Assembly (NCBI RefSeq): GCF_963678635.1 | Contig: NC_087062.1 | Span: forward strand, 33,703,651 to 33,767,650 | DNA: 64,000 nt | Reading direction: 5' to 3' | DNA from: Symsagittifera roscoffensis | Taxonomy: Eukaryota; Xenacoelomorpha; Acoela; Convolutidae | Shown: positions 50,705-62,752 of the stretch, one piece after another | How positions within the stretch are numbered: position 1 is the first letter of the stretch | Layout: the number at the start of each line of letters is the position of its first letter | Notes under the pieces: model-generated | Told to the model about the DNA's origin: nothing | Database searches by the model: none | Seen by the model: the letters and a program-made list of their open reading frames with translations, nothing else | Translations under genes and position numbers: made by a program

Positions 50705-51472
50705 CTCTTGCAAAATTCACCTAACCGAAAAATGTACCAATCTGAGTGCAACAGCAGTAGCTGGAACAACTGAATTGAAGACAAATGTAATGCTATTGTG
50801 CAATGACTGTGTGCAGCAAAACAAACAATATGAAATCATTTCTCTCATTGCAAAAATGGAGGTAAGTGAAACCAATCAAAGCCAAATTACGAACATCGAG
50901 AAAGAAATGATTGAACTCAAAAATTCTCTTCTCGAAATCAAAACTGCAATGATCGAAAAATCTGATCCACCTAAAACAACGCAAGTAAATCAACCAGCAG
51001 CAACCATTCGCAAAACAGCTGAAGCAACAATGGTCCCTGAGGGAATACGAGTGCGAAGAATCAAAGAATCAGACGATAGAGATCCTAGAAAGCGACAGGA
51101 ACACGACCTTGCAGAATTCCAGCAAGTATTTGCCCACATTGAAGTTAACTGCAACATCAACGATTTACTGAGACATGGACCACGAAACGATACGAAAACC
51201 CGATCAATCCTAGTCAAAGTGTCCAATCCTTGGCAGCGCCGGCTTATTCTTTCCTCGGCAAGCAAACTAAAAACGTACGACAAGCCAGTCTATCTCAGTC
51301 GTGAGCTGTCACGAGAGGAGGCAGCACTAGAGAATGAGGCGCTATAAAAACGTCGCGAACTTATTAACGAAGAAATTGACAAAAAACACCTCAGGATCAG
51401 CGATGGGAAACTGTTAATACGACAAGACAACAAATGGGTTGTCTATGAGGACCCAAAGGAGGCTAATGATTG
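50705..51472 (+). pseudogene. LINE-A ORF1, remainder
   Basis: Resumes the PHD-like finger ('CKIHLTEKC', 'LLCNDC'). A coiled coil follows ('NIEKEMIELKNSLLEIKTAM'), then a basic region with a possible RRM-like or nucleic-acid-binding C-terminus ('RSILVKVSNPWQRRLIL', 'VYLSRELSREE'). An in-frame TAA at 51345 is followed by further homologous-looking sequence to 51472 ('KKHLRISDGKLLIRQDNKWV'), so the stop is probably a lesion. Confidence 0.7.
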
Positions 51473-54420
51473 ACTAAACCACTACGCAATTGTTCTTTAA
51501 TTCAATGTACGAAGCATCCTAGATTACAACAGAAGAGCTGACCTCTCAAATAGTCTACAAGTTAAGGATAACTTTGATATAGTGTGCTTTACGGAGACCT
51601 GGCTCACCGAAAATTTAGACAAAACAGCTCTCTTTCTGCCGAAATTTAATATACATAGAAGTAACCGTCCCAGTAAAAATGGTAATACTAAGCATGGAGG
51701 AGTCCTCATTGGAGTGAAAAAGAATATACCCCACACGAGAATCATTATTGACTCACCAGACTGTGCAATCACTATACTTCACTTCAAAATTCCCTTGTTA
51801 CTCTGCTGCATATATAGCGCACCGTCAAACAGTTTCTACTGCTGGTCAGCAAATAAACTGATGATACTTCTAAACCATATCAGATATGTGCAACAAGAAA
51901 ACTCAGTTCGAAATGTGATATTATTAGGAGACATTAATTTTGCACTAACTGACTGGTCTACACTGACATCCAGAGCTGAGAATGAACAGGTGGTATTGGA
52001 TGCTCTCTGCAGCTTTAGCTATGAACAAGCGATTAAACTCGACCATAGAAAATACTTACTGGACGTGATCTTATGCAATAATGGGGATATCCTTTCTGAT
52101 GTTTGCATTGATAACTTTCTGAAAAGCCACTTCGCCAGCGATCACTTGCCTTACAAGGCAAGGATTCAATTTCAGTCTAACGAATCGTTCCGTCACAACA
52201 GACCACATGAAATTGAACTCGACTTTGCAAAGTTGCTTATACCAAAGCCGACTGGAGAGGCATAAACGATCAAATAGATGAGGAGCCTTTCATGCCATAC
52301 TGCTACAGCAATGTCGATGTTATGACTAGACTGTGGTACCAGTTGATTTATAGTATTCTAATAAAACACATTCCCTTACAAACTAAACATCGGCTGTCCC
52401 TGGCGCCTTGGGTAACCCCCTCAACCTCTAATCTTATTAAAATCCGAGCTACATTAACAAATAATTATACTAAAAAGCCGAGCAAAGCTAACCTCAGGAA
52501 GTTGGAAAAATTGTAAACAAACCTGGCCTATGCTCTTCTGATGGATCAGCAAAACCATGAGAGAGAATTTTTCAAAGAAGGGCGTTTTGATAAACTTCAA
52601 AAATATCTGCGTAACGTTCGGCGTTCTACTACTGTGCCTAGTGAAATGTATCTTGATGGTGAAAAAGCTCGCTCCGACCAAGATAAAGCTGAATTTTTCA
52701 ACCGGTATTTTCATTCCGTCTACAGCAACATTCCATATGATTCAAACCTAGACAGTGATAATGCGACCCTCCTAAATCATTTTCATTTTAATATCATCGA
52801 AATAGAAGACATTTTAAAAAATCTTAACATAAACAAGTCAAAAAGACCTGATAGAATGGGAAACCTGCTCTTTAAACAGCTCTGGAGCTCCATCTCAAAA
52901 TTATTAATGTTGCTCTTCAATACGATTGCGAACAAGCAGCAATTCCCATCTACTTGGAAAGTAAGTGAAAAAGTGCCTATCCACAAGGAAAATAACAAGC
53001 AGGTTGTCTCCAATTACAGTCCAATCAGTCTTCTGAATGCTACATCGAAGGTATTAGAAAAACTGATGTTTGATAAAATGTACTCGAAGGTGCAAAAACT
53101 GCTGCATAACTCACAACATGGTTTCAGATCGAAACGCTTTACCATTACTAACATCATACTCTATCTCCACGAAATCTATCTAATGTACGACAACAAGAAT
53201 GTAAGTAACCTTTCATCCCTGTATCTCAATTTTGAAAAGGCGTTTGATAAAGCCAAACACCTGAAATTAAATGAAAAGTTTTCTCATACCGGCTTCAGTG
53301 GCGCGTGCCTTGGTCTACTGAAAAATTATCTCAGTGATAGATACCAGCAGGTGCAAATCGGGCATTGCATCTCAAAATTACTGCCAATAACAAGTGGGGT
53401 TCCGCAGGGATCAATACTTGGCCCACTCATGTTTATTTTGTACGTAAATGACCTGCCAACGGTGGCCATGTCCAACTGCTTCGGCTATGCTGACGACTAT
53501 AAAATTGTCTCAGATAACGCAATAACCCTGAATATCGACTCGAATAAAATTTGGAACTGGTGCTCCAAGAATTTTATGTGTTTGAACCTAAGTAAATGCA
53601 AAACCCTTCAGTTTAAAGGCAGTATGTCTGTTTGCATGAAAAAACAGAATATACCAGGAACGGATCTTATGAAAGATCTTGGACTTATAGTCACAAACAA
53701 CCTGTCTTGGACGGAACACGCTAAAACTAGATCCGCTAAATCGCTAAAAGCTTTCTTCTCTTTAAAAAGAAACCTAGCCACTAGCTCGACCATAAGCACT
53801 AAGAAGAATGCATACAGAGGATATGTAGTGCCAATAATCAGCTATGCATCGTCTGAAGTGGCAATCACTGAGAAGGTTCAACATCGAGCAAGTATCTGGA
53901 TATTAGGCACAAACAAGCTTTCATATAAATCGCATTCAAAGACTTCACTTACTACCACTGTACTTATATCATGAAATGCATGTAGTTTTACTTTTTGCTA
54001 AGGATTATCATTTCGAAAACTGACATTGATTGGGAGAAGTATGTACAGATTATTGATACAGGCATAACAAGATCTCACGCAATACCCTTTTATACCAGCA
54101 AATGCTTCCAACTGAAAAAATGCGAATCTGATTTTTGGCAACGAGCATGTTCACTTTCAAATATATTTAATAGGCATCTCAACCAAGATGTCATCAAATC
54201 AACGCAATGCAAAGAAGAACTGACAACTATCTACTGGCGCTACTTCACTGCGAAATTCAACGAAAACCTCCCCTGCACCTGGAGATTATGCTGCGACTGC
54301 ACAAACTGCATCAATACTGCAAAACTGAATTTCTATGAGACTCAATAAACTGAAAGTGACAGGGAAGCAATTTTACCTGGAACTTATCCTAAATCCGTCA
54401 TTATTATTATTATGATTATA
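50709..54420 (+). mobile_element. LINE-A, 3' part
   Basis: Continues from 34380. Contains the rest of ORF1, a full-length but stop-interrupted ORF2 (APE endonuclease, RT, Cys-rich C-terminus) and a 3' end marked by a microsatellite-like 'tcattattattattatgat' tail at 54398-54420. Domain content is of the CR1/Jockey-type superfamily; clade not determined. Confidence 0.85.
51492..54348 (+). pseudogene. LINE-A ORF2: APE endonuclease and reverse transcriptase, broken
   Basis: Endonuclease starts near 51495 with 'FNVRSILDYN' and has 'IVCFTETWL' (catalytic Glu), 'ILLGDINFA' (G-D-x-N) and 'FASDHLPY' (S-D-H). The frame stops at 52265. RT occupies about 52541-53974 with 'NINKSKRPDRMG', 'NYSPISLLNATSKVLEKLMF', 'SGVPQGSILGPLMFILYVND' and catalytic 'YADDYKI'. 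It breaks again near 53974, and the C-terminal part 53995-54348 ends in Cys-rich 'PCTWRLCCDCTNC'. At least three frame breaks, so inactive; domain-level preservation is good. Confidence 0.85.
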
Positions 54421-54874
54421 TAAATGCCGCCGAATAATTAGCGCCTTTGTCAGCCACCCAGTTTGAAAAATGTGGATAACGTAATATGACATTACGCTGT
54501 GCTTGTGCAAAAATCGAATCTTTTATCACGCATTATAAGGTGACTCATCCAATATAACATAAACTTAACTCGTTTACCCGAAAAAAAAGAATAACAGAGT
54601 TGGTAAATTTGCAAACTATCGAACAAACTTCATTTAAGTAAAACTTGTTTTTTTTTATAATCAGAAGGTCAAAAGTACCATACTAATCGAGGTTACAGTC
54701 GGGAGTTCCTTCATCACGTATTCCAGTCAAAATCTTTGGAATTTTCTAGATATGGAAGAGATAATGATAAAAGAAGATGACAAGTGTTGATGTCCTTACA
54801 ATTAAAATCAATACGGGTTACGTTTCTTCAAAAAGAACACGCAACTTGACACGAGAAAATATAACATACAATTG
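54421..54874. other. Non-coding stretch, nothing recognised
   Basis: AT-rich sequence between the LINE-A tail and the next retroelement remnant. Confidence 0.4.
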
Positions 54875-56189
54875 TTACAAATAAAAGATTTCGTCGAAAG
54901 TTATTTTGTCATTCACTGTTCCAAGTACGCAAGCGGCGTTCTCAAGCTGTATTGCCAGGGAGATTCTCTGTTTTAAAAAGCTGCCTGCTCTGGTTTCCTC
55001 AGTGCTTATGCTTAGGTTCTTACAAAGCTTGCTCAAAAAAGTTTCTGTGCTGGGGCCGGCCGCGCCCTGAATCTCAAAAGCTAGCGGTTGAAAAAGATAC
55101 CCATCACCTACTAGATCTTTACACTTGTCATCGTTTCGCTCTTCCGCTTCAGCAGCAGCCGTACCAGGGTTACAAACAGACCCGGCACTAATCCTACTAG
55201 GAGCTAAGGAGTCAACTATTGTTACAGTCCCAAAAGAGCGGCTTACCAACAGCCCATGGAACGAGCGTCAAACCGTGTGGTCGCTTCTGATCGGTCCTGT
55301 AGAGGTTTTGTGGCTCTAAAACAGACGGAATGTGACAAGAAGATAAATTCTGCTTTATAAGGGCTTTCAGTTTTGAATGCCTAGAGAATCTCCCTGCATT
55401 TTTGAGGCATGGAAGACCATGCCAATCGTCTTCAGTAACGTCTTTTCCGCACACGCATTTATGCCGTTCGCATATTCTTGAGCCTAATCGAGTTTTTTGT
55501 TGCAATTCTGATTTGTTGGTTTGACAGTTTTAACCTTAAATTTTTGCACGGTATGACGTTCAATCATTGGGAGCCATCTCTATCTTGGAACGCGTTGGAC
55601 TTTTTTACGTCCGTTAGTTCGAGTTGTGAAACCAAGTCTGCAATTTCGCTGTAAAAAATTGGTTCTGTCAATTTTTTAGATTTCATTTTCCGGAGCCATT
55701 TCAATTTTTTCAAGTTCAAACCACCGTTTACGCGCAACATCATAGGTTACATCCACGTGCTCAAAAACAAAGATTTCACTCAAGGCAATTTTCGCTCCTA
55801 CTGCTGAGGCTAAGGAAGCGGCTAAAGCTAGTAGACGAGCGGAAGAAACGCCCAACCCACCTTTGGCTGCCGGGAGAACTGCTTGTAAAAACTGGTTATC
55901 ATCCATTTTCACATTAGTGACCTTGCATAACGAATTTCTTAGTAATTTGTCGTTGCGTTCCAAAAAATCATTTTGAAAAAAAACAAGGGCTCGAACGCAA
56001 AAAATATAGGAGTTTTGGCATTCTAAAGCAGTTTTTCAGGAGGTAAAAACTATTATGGGCGTCTAGTTTGTCAATGAATTCCGAGATTTTTTCAAGCTCC
56101 TTAATTTTTTTGTCGAGTAATTCTTTTCGGCAAAGATCGCCGATTGGAGATCCTAAAATGAAGAGCTCTTCTTTTGTTTTTGTTTTCAT
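54875..56189 (-). pseudogene. C-terminal remnant of an RT-type retroelement with zinc motif and RPD..WD endonuclease-like motif
   Basis: Four overlapping or adjacent minus-strand ORFs read consecutively as one decayed protein end: 'LLDKKIKELEKISEFIDKLD' with 'NSFYLLKNCFRMPKLLYFLR'; then 'FLQAVLPAAKGGLGVSSARL'; then a Cys/His cluster 'CERHKCVCGK...WHGLPC' and 'RTDQKRPHGLTLVPW'; then 'VDSLAPSRISAGSV', 'FQPLAFEIQGAAGPSTE' and 'FLKQRISLAIQ'. I recognise this as a widespread invertebrate retroelement C-terminus. The (R)P(D)-x-n-W-D arrangement resembles a restriction-like (PD-(D/E)XK) endonuclease; that functional reading is inference. The RT itself is missing from this copy. Interrupted by frame breaks. 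Confidence 0.6.
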
Positions 56190-56281
56190 TTTGGAGCATA
56201 TTTTTGATAATTTTTGACGTTTTTTGATGATAAAGAATTCATTTCTTTAATTAAATTAAGTCAAAAAATAAAAAAATGAAG

Positions 56282-59200
56282 TCAAGATCGACAGTGCACT
56301 TCAAGAAACCATGAACAAGAGTTCAGTTGATCAAAAGTTGACACAATTCTCTCAAAAAGGATTTCCTTGACTCTTCTCTTGAAAGACTCGAGGGGAGCGA
56401 AGATGTCTACACCAAGACGGATCAACTCATTGACGGATTTCTCAACGCGATGAAAGAAGAACTTCTCGATCTGCCACTTTTTTGCTGTTTGAATTGTGGA
56501 CAGGATGGTAGACTTCCGGCTGGTGGTCACATTTAAAAAAAAATACACAGAAAACGGCAGCTCTTCAAGACGATGTAACATTTTGTAGAACAGTAACACA
56601 TCGTTGAAAACAAGATGGTAACAGACAGGCAGAATTACCGTGAGAAATACCTAGTCTTTATAAGGCATTGATTCAATAACACCAAATCAGACACTTGCGT
56701 TTGAAACTTTCAACTTTTCGGATAAAACATAATGAAGGAAACCAAACAGTGGATGCTTGAAAAACGATACACGTGATACAAATGTTTATGAACATGAGCT
56801 TGGTGGATTGATAGACAGTGAAAAGAAAATTTTGGTTGATAAAATGAAGTGATTTTTTACATAATAACAGCTTAATATTGATATGTGTCATCCAGTTCAA
56901 GTCATCAGAGACAAGTAAACCCAGATCTCTTACTAATTTTGAGGCAGCTATGTCTTGGTTGTTGACCATCACATGACAAGGAAAATTGCCTGTGAAAACA
57001 ATGAAACTGGACTTATCGTGATTGACCCATAAATCATTTGGAATACACCAGTTTGTAAAAAATCAATATCATGCTGTAGAGCAGTAAAATCAGTAGAAAA
57101 CAACTTTGAATCGCAGCGAACAAATAACAACTGGAAAATTCTATACACTCTGGCATATCATTGATAGAAAGAAGAAAAAAAGAGCGACCCCAAGATGCTG
57201 CCTTGAGGAACGTCACTTGTAACAGAACGTGAAATGAGCTTGTTTGTACGAACACACTGTGATCGGTTACAGAGATACGACGAAAAACAAACAAGAAATC
57301 ATGATCGAAAGCATACACTGATAGCTTCTTTAGAATGATATCATGACGACCAAAATCAAAGGCTTTACTAAAGTCAAAACCAACAGCAGCAGAAGGAACG
57401 TTGAAATCACGAGTGTGGTACACTTCATCAAGATACAATAAATAGTGTGTTGCAGTTGATCGTTGTTTTCGGAAACCAGGTTGAAATTTTTGACAAATGT
57501 TTTCAAAACTTTGGATATATATGATTAAAGAAAATTCTCTCAAAACATAAACTAATATGGTGTAAGACACTGATAGGTCTGTAGTTTGTAATATCATTAG
57601 GAGACTCAGACTTCAGAATTGGAGTAACAAAAGCCCATTTCCCGGCAGCAGACAAGACGCAAGTGTTGATAATATTGTAAAGAAGAAAACTAACAAGAGG
57701 GGTATGTAACGAAGTACAACGTTCATAAACAAAAGCAGGAATAGAGTCAACAGAATTGGTTTTTTTAACGGATTGTGAACATGAACTGACAATCGACGGA
57801 GGCACAACAACTTCCCATAGTTTGATATCAGAATCAGGAAAAACAGCAGCCAGACACAGGCTTCCGGAAAACGGAAGCAAAATATTCGTTGAAAAATTCA
57901 CTGATAGACTTGTCACAAATAGCTTGCTTGCTTCCCTATTGAAGGTTGTTGGGAATGCTTGTGGACTTCTTAAACTGTTTCATGAATTTAAAAGCACAAG
58001 AAGGAGAGGAAGGAGAAAAGTTTTGAAAAAGCAACTCTTTATCCAGAACAACTGAGTTGGTGAAATCACTCTCAAACCGGAACACATAGGACAGATTTGA
58101 AACATAAATCTGTCGAAGATTTCTGCGTTTTTTGGCTAAATGAATAGAATGAGAAGAGTAGTATTAAGGAAAATTAAGTCTTTTTTATTCTTTTTATGGC
58201 ATGAATCATCAAGTGCGGCTTTAATAGAAACATTGAATGTGGAGAGGAAATTACTTTGAAAATTTGAATACAACTTGGTTTAAAGAGGTTCTAACGAATA
58301 AGTAAAACGTTCCATGTTGAAACGCTTATTTGAACATTTTTGCTTTGAGACAGCAGGTGTAAAACAATCATCACCAGAGACATGCAAATGAGCAAAAATT
58401 GGATCAGGATCAGAGTAGGTTTTCTCTGAGCGGTAGACGGAAAGTTTATTAATTGAAAATGATTGAGATCATCAAAAGCATTCGAAATGTTCACCGAATC
58501 TTCAGAAGATGCACGGTAAGAGCTCCAACAGACATCAGCTAAGTTGAAGTCTCCTAGAACAATAAACACAGATTGGTCTAACGGCCTCGATAGATGTGTT
58601 TGAGAACCTCATCACGATTATTTTGAACAGCGCTTATAAGTATAGATGACTCAACACGATAGGCGGAACTGAGAGGGGAATTAAAAACAACCATCAAACC
58701 ATGAAATTATCAATACTTGGTTTCAATGACTTACCAGGGTAATCCGGGTCTGAAAATGCCAAACTTTCTCCTCTGCACTGAGTTTTGCATCCTAGTGAAT
58801 TTGTTTCCGAAAAAGCGGAATAAAAAACGCTGTTCACGTGATGTGAAATATTCTCAGCCAGAAAATTGAAATAATCAATGTGAAACTGTGAATAAACTCG
58901 GCTTCTTCTTACTATTTCACACGGAGTGATAAAATTAGCGGAGAAGAGGAAATCTGGCATTTTCAGGGCGGATTATTAAAACCAAGTATTGATACTTTCA
59001 CAGAGAGTAGGGCTGATCATTTGCTCTTGGTCTATATAAAAAAATTGCTGAATCTCCAAAGAAATTTTGTCCAAAATGGACAGTGAAAACTGCCATTTTA
59101 GGGAATAAAATGCTGAGTTTGCGCCTAATTTTGTCCAACAGTGTAAATGAAGCTGAAAAACACTACCTAAAATTAAACAACATCTATAAAACTCCATGCC

Positions 59201-59421
59201 TTTGAACCGGATGATGTTTATGAAGAGCCTTACCAAGAAGTCAGTATCAATAACTGAGTGGAAATTAACGCAACAAAAATCCCCCAACGATACACCGGAA
59301 ACAAAACTGAAGACAGAAAAATCATTGAACCGTGCTTCATGAAACAGAATAAATATTTGAACAATTTCGCTCGTAAACCTGCGCAACATAAATTGACATA
59401 AGTCGCTATAATATCAGCCAA
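56282..59421 (-). pseudogene. LINE-B: decayed APE-type LINE ORF2
   Basis: Minus-strand fragments in order: weak endonuclease start near 59421 ('AGLRAKLFKYLF'); 'FIVLGDFNLADVCWSSYRAS' (58569, endonuclease G-D-x-N); RT pieces at 57916-57034 ('FVTPILKSESPNDITNYRPI', 'SVLHHISLCFERIFF', 'GFRKQRSTATHYLLYLDEV', 'GFDFSKAFDFGRHDI'); 'KLVRDLGLLVSDDLNWMTHI' (56972); and the typical ORF2 end 'FFHRVEKSVNELI' with 'APLESFKRRVKEIL' (56599-56282). Many frameshifts and stops, and no intact RT active site seen. Older than LINE-A. CR1/L2/Jockey-like on general pattern. Confidence 0.75.
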
Positions 59422-59711
59422 ATCCGTAAGACAATAAACTTACTCAAAGACGAGAACAGCGTTACTAACTAATCGAAAATGATCAAGAAAACTTCTGGGT
59501 GCAGGATCCGGGGTTCAAGAAAATGGGGTGTTCGCGGACAAGTAGGTGCAGAGTTTTCAGACAAACCTTCTACAAATGTTAACTTCGGTATCTTGTGTGG
59601 CATTCCAGCCTACACTTCAAAACTAAGTAACGCATCATAGCTTTCTTTTTGAACAAAACCTTACTCTTCGGGGTTTTACGATTCGTTTCAACAATCCTCA
59701 TTTGAATAAAA
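59422..59711. other. Flank between LINE-B and element 3
   Basis: About 290 bp, nothing recognised. Confidence 0.4.
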
Positions 59712-60611
59712 CTTTGCCAGTTGACCGGAATGCAGTCGAAAATGCATCTTACCAATGAATTCTAGTTTGAGGAGTTCGAGCGTACGATGTATTGATTTTG
59801 ACAATTAACGTGCTTATTTGACGAAGTGAATAATTTGAAGAGGGTCAAGTTGGACTGACATGTGGATCTTCAAAATTTTGTACAGAAAAAAGAGTTGTGG
59901 CACTTTTAGTTTTCGCGACAAGCGAAAAAGCTCTAAAATCAGAATGAAAAAAAGAGCTGAATTAGGCAGACCCAAAATAAAAAGAACGAACGTGAAAAGC
60001 CATAAGCATTCCGGAAAGTAACAATTGTGCTTTCACAATCGTAACCGTGCTGATTCCGTCAATCAAGAAGGCTGAGAGTCAAGGTTGAAACTCTTCCTAG
60101 CATTGAAAAAGAAGCTAATCTGGTGAAGAGCACGAATCCGGACCGGTCTTCGAGAATAAATGCAAACTGCATTTTAAACAATTTTTACCACCTGGAATGT
60201 CTTGAATTGACTTTAATTAACATCAAACTCAATTTCAGAGTATGAGAAGCTAAGAGTTTAAGGAAAGATTCGATTCATATCCGATGTGCATGATGATTTT
60301 TTCTACTGAATAAAAACCGAAACAAAAACTCTATAGTGATCAAGTTTTAGCCCTGATTTTAGGAGTGACCTCGTGCTCTTGGGGTACTGATATCCAGCCA
60401 TGAGCTCACTATTTGCAAAAAATTTATTTAATACGATCGGTTCGGCTAATGGCCTTTAAATTGTAATTACTTTGTCGACCCGATGTTAGGCGAACCGTTT
60501 TCAACTAACCGTGGATGGTAGACGGTCAAAATCACGTGAAGCTCTGTTTAGTCAGTCGTTTTAGAATCTAGCTTTTTTCCCATCGGTATGAATTTCCGGG
60601 CAAATATATCA
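59712..60611 (+). repeat. 5' LTR of element 3 (degenerate)
   Basis: Aligns across ~900 bp with the reverse complement of the element 1 LTR. Landmarks: 'ttgaccggaatgc' (59730), 'aaagtaacaattgtgctttcacaat' hairpin region (60015), 'tgcatgatgatttttt', 'tttaggagtgacctcgtg' (60358), 'ccagccatgagctcacta', 'ttgtcgacccgatgtt' (60472), and an end near 'tttccgggcaaatatatca'. Confidence 0.8.
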
Positions 60612-60623
60612 TCTAAGTTTTTA

Positions 60624-60640
60624 TGGCGTTCCTGGGTGTT
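60624..60640 (+). promoter_or_regulatory. Primer-binding site of element 3
   Basis: TGGCGTTCCTGGGTGTT, 12 nt after the LTR end and one mismatch from the element 1 and 2 PBS. Confidence 0.7.
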
Positions 60641-62752
60641 ATTCTCAATAACAAAATCGGCAAACCAATTAACAACAAGACCGCACGCCGAGTGGATGCT
60701 CCAAAAAAGGCCCTAAATAAAAATCCGGATGGGTGGTTCGGAGATTGAAAGCCTTCCGGGTTCCCTGATTTAGCTTCTTCACTCAGTTCAGACCAAAAAA
60801 TCACGTATTGTGAAAGGTGAAGGGATGGCCTTTCCCGTTAGTCCCTGAATGGTATATGACCCAAAAGTTTTACAGGATATACAGCAAATTATACAAAAAA
60901 CGGTAAAGTACTCAAGAAAAGAACAAAAATAAAAACGTAACCAAAAAAATCAAAAACTTTAAAATCAAAATCAGTAGAAATTATCCCCCAGACGAGATGC
61001 GATTCCACATTCACGTTTTGTTGTTGTTAGTTATGTAGCTCTTAATCATCGCGTTTAATTCAAAACAAGATCGTTACAATTACACTGCAGCCTTGGTGCC
61101 TATACTGTAGGATTGTTTGAGTATTTAAGCATATTAATGTTGATTTGCACTCAATTTAGAAGGGTCAAGTGATTGGAGTAGAAGACCGATCCATCACTAC
61201 AAGAAGCGACAGGAATGGTCAAAAGACTGTTGCGTATCGTTAAAAGTTTTGTATCTTTTTTGCTACATAAAGTACGATATCAATCTGTGGGGGGATCGCC
61301 AGTGATCTTATTTCGGATATAGAGCGGACAAAGAGGGTTTCAATATTATTAGATCTACTACTTATTCTACCCTCATTAACTAATACTAATCCGTTTCTCA
61401 GCCGATTAGACTGTAAACAGACCAGTTTTTAGGGTCAAGTTATTGGTATTTTAATCCCGTCGCAAAACGCAATTTATGAGATATCCACATTTTTCGGAAC
61501 GGAAGAAAGCATTAATTTATTCAGTTACATCGTGATTCGACTAATACAACTAGAGGAACCGGTTGAGTTTTGTTTGGACGTGGTTGGAACTAATTGGGTA
61601 CCAACTTCCAATTTAACGTGATTTTTGATAGACGAAACGTCGCAAAAAAGTTTTAAAAATTTAGTGTTAGTGTGATAAAAATTGTTGTTCGGACAACATA
61701 CACTAGTGAATCGACAGTTTCAGAGACCCATTTGCGGATAACCTTCCTGGTCCTAGTGAAATTGGACTTTACGAGTTCGGTTGAATGGATTCAACAATCC
61801 GGAGGGGTCCAATCAGCCTTTGTTTGGCAAATCTTTTCGGTGAAAAAGTTTTTGATCGGGTTTTTTGCGTTGAACGGCCAGTTTTAAAAGTAGATCTTTC
61901 CTGGTTTACAATTTTTTTTGGAAATTTCTTTGCCCCCTACCAAACGGTTGCAACTCTTCAAGGAGGCACTTGTGCATTGTTAGGGAAGGAAACCTTGAAA
62001 TCAGCCGAAAAAAGATAGACCCATCCCAGTTAAGCGAAACTGTAAAATAAGCAGCTAAGCTCCAATTCGGAGGAGTGCGAACTCAAAACGAATCTTTCCT
62101 AGTTAGTTATTTTTGCATATTATAACTCTAAAACCTTATCCGGAATGGTCCCAACCCAGAAGGGTCATTAATTTGCCAATTCGGAAGAGTGCTTTTTGTG
62201 CCAATCCTGAAGGATCCAAATTTTGCCAATTCTGAAGGGTCAAATTTTTACCAATTCGGAAGCATCCGTTTTTTGACAACCCGGAAGAATCCTGTTTTTG
62301 GCCAATCCGGAAAGGTCCTACTTTTGCCAATCCGGAAGGGTCCCATTTTTGCTAATCCGGAGTGGTCCTAACTTTGCCAATCCGGATGGGTTTCGTTTTA
62401 GCCAACCTTGAAGGGTCCTACTTTTGCCAATCTGGAATGTTAATGTTCGACTAATCCGGAAGGGTCATACTTTTGTCAATTCTGAAAGGTACCAATCCGG
62501 AGGGATCAAAGAGACAACAAAATAAGACTAATTTAAAACTAAGCACGTAGATTCGCAACTCTAGTTTAAACTGATAACAGAATCACCATATTGAATTACT
62601 TCGGTTTGGAATCAAAAAATTTTTGTTTTGTCGTGAGTGTTTTTGTTTGAACTTTAGAACATTATTGTTTTCTGTTACTAGAATCTGTTATTAGTCAGCA
62701 AAAAATATAGCAAGGGAACCAACTAAGTGAGCAACAACTAGTAAAGAAAAAA
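60641..62752 (+). other. Element 3 leader with AATCCGGA-type repeats
   Basis: Non-coding leader of ~2.1 kb. An A-rich tract near 60895-60985 corresponds to that near the PBS of elements 1 and 2. About 14 degenerate copies of AATCCGGAAGGGTCC lie at 62125-62510 plus isolated ones at 60750 and 61799, in the element's sense orientation. Confidence 0.75.

Noticed and set aside
58976-59389. Independent host gene on the minus strand near 59 kb
   Set aside because: Position, order and traces of endonuclease motifs fit the decayed start of LINE-B ORF2 better.
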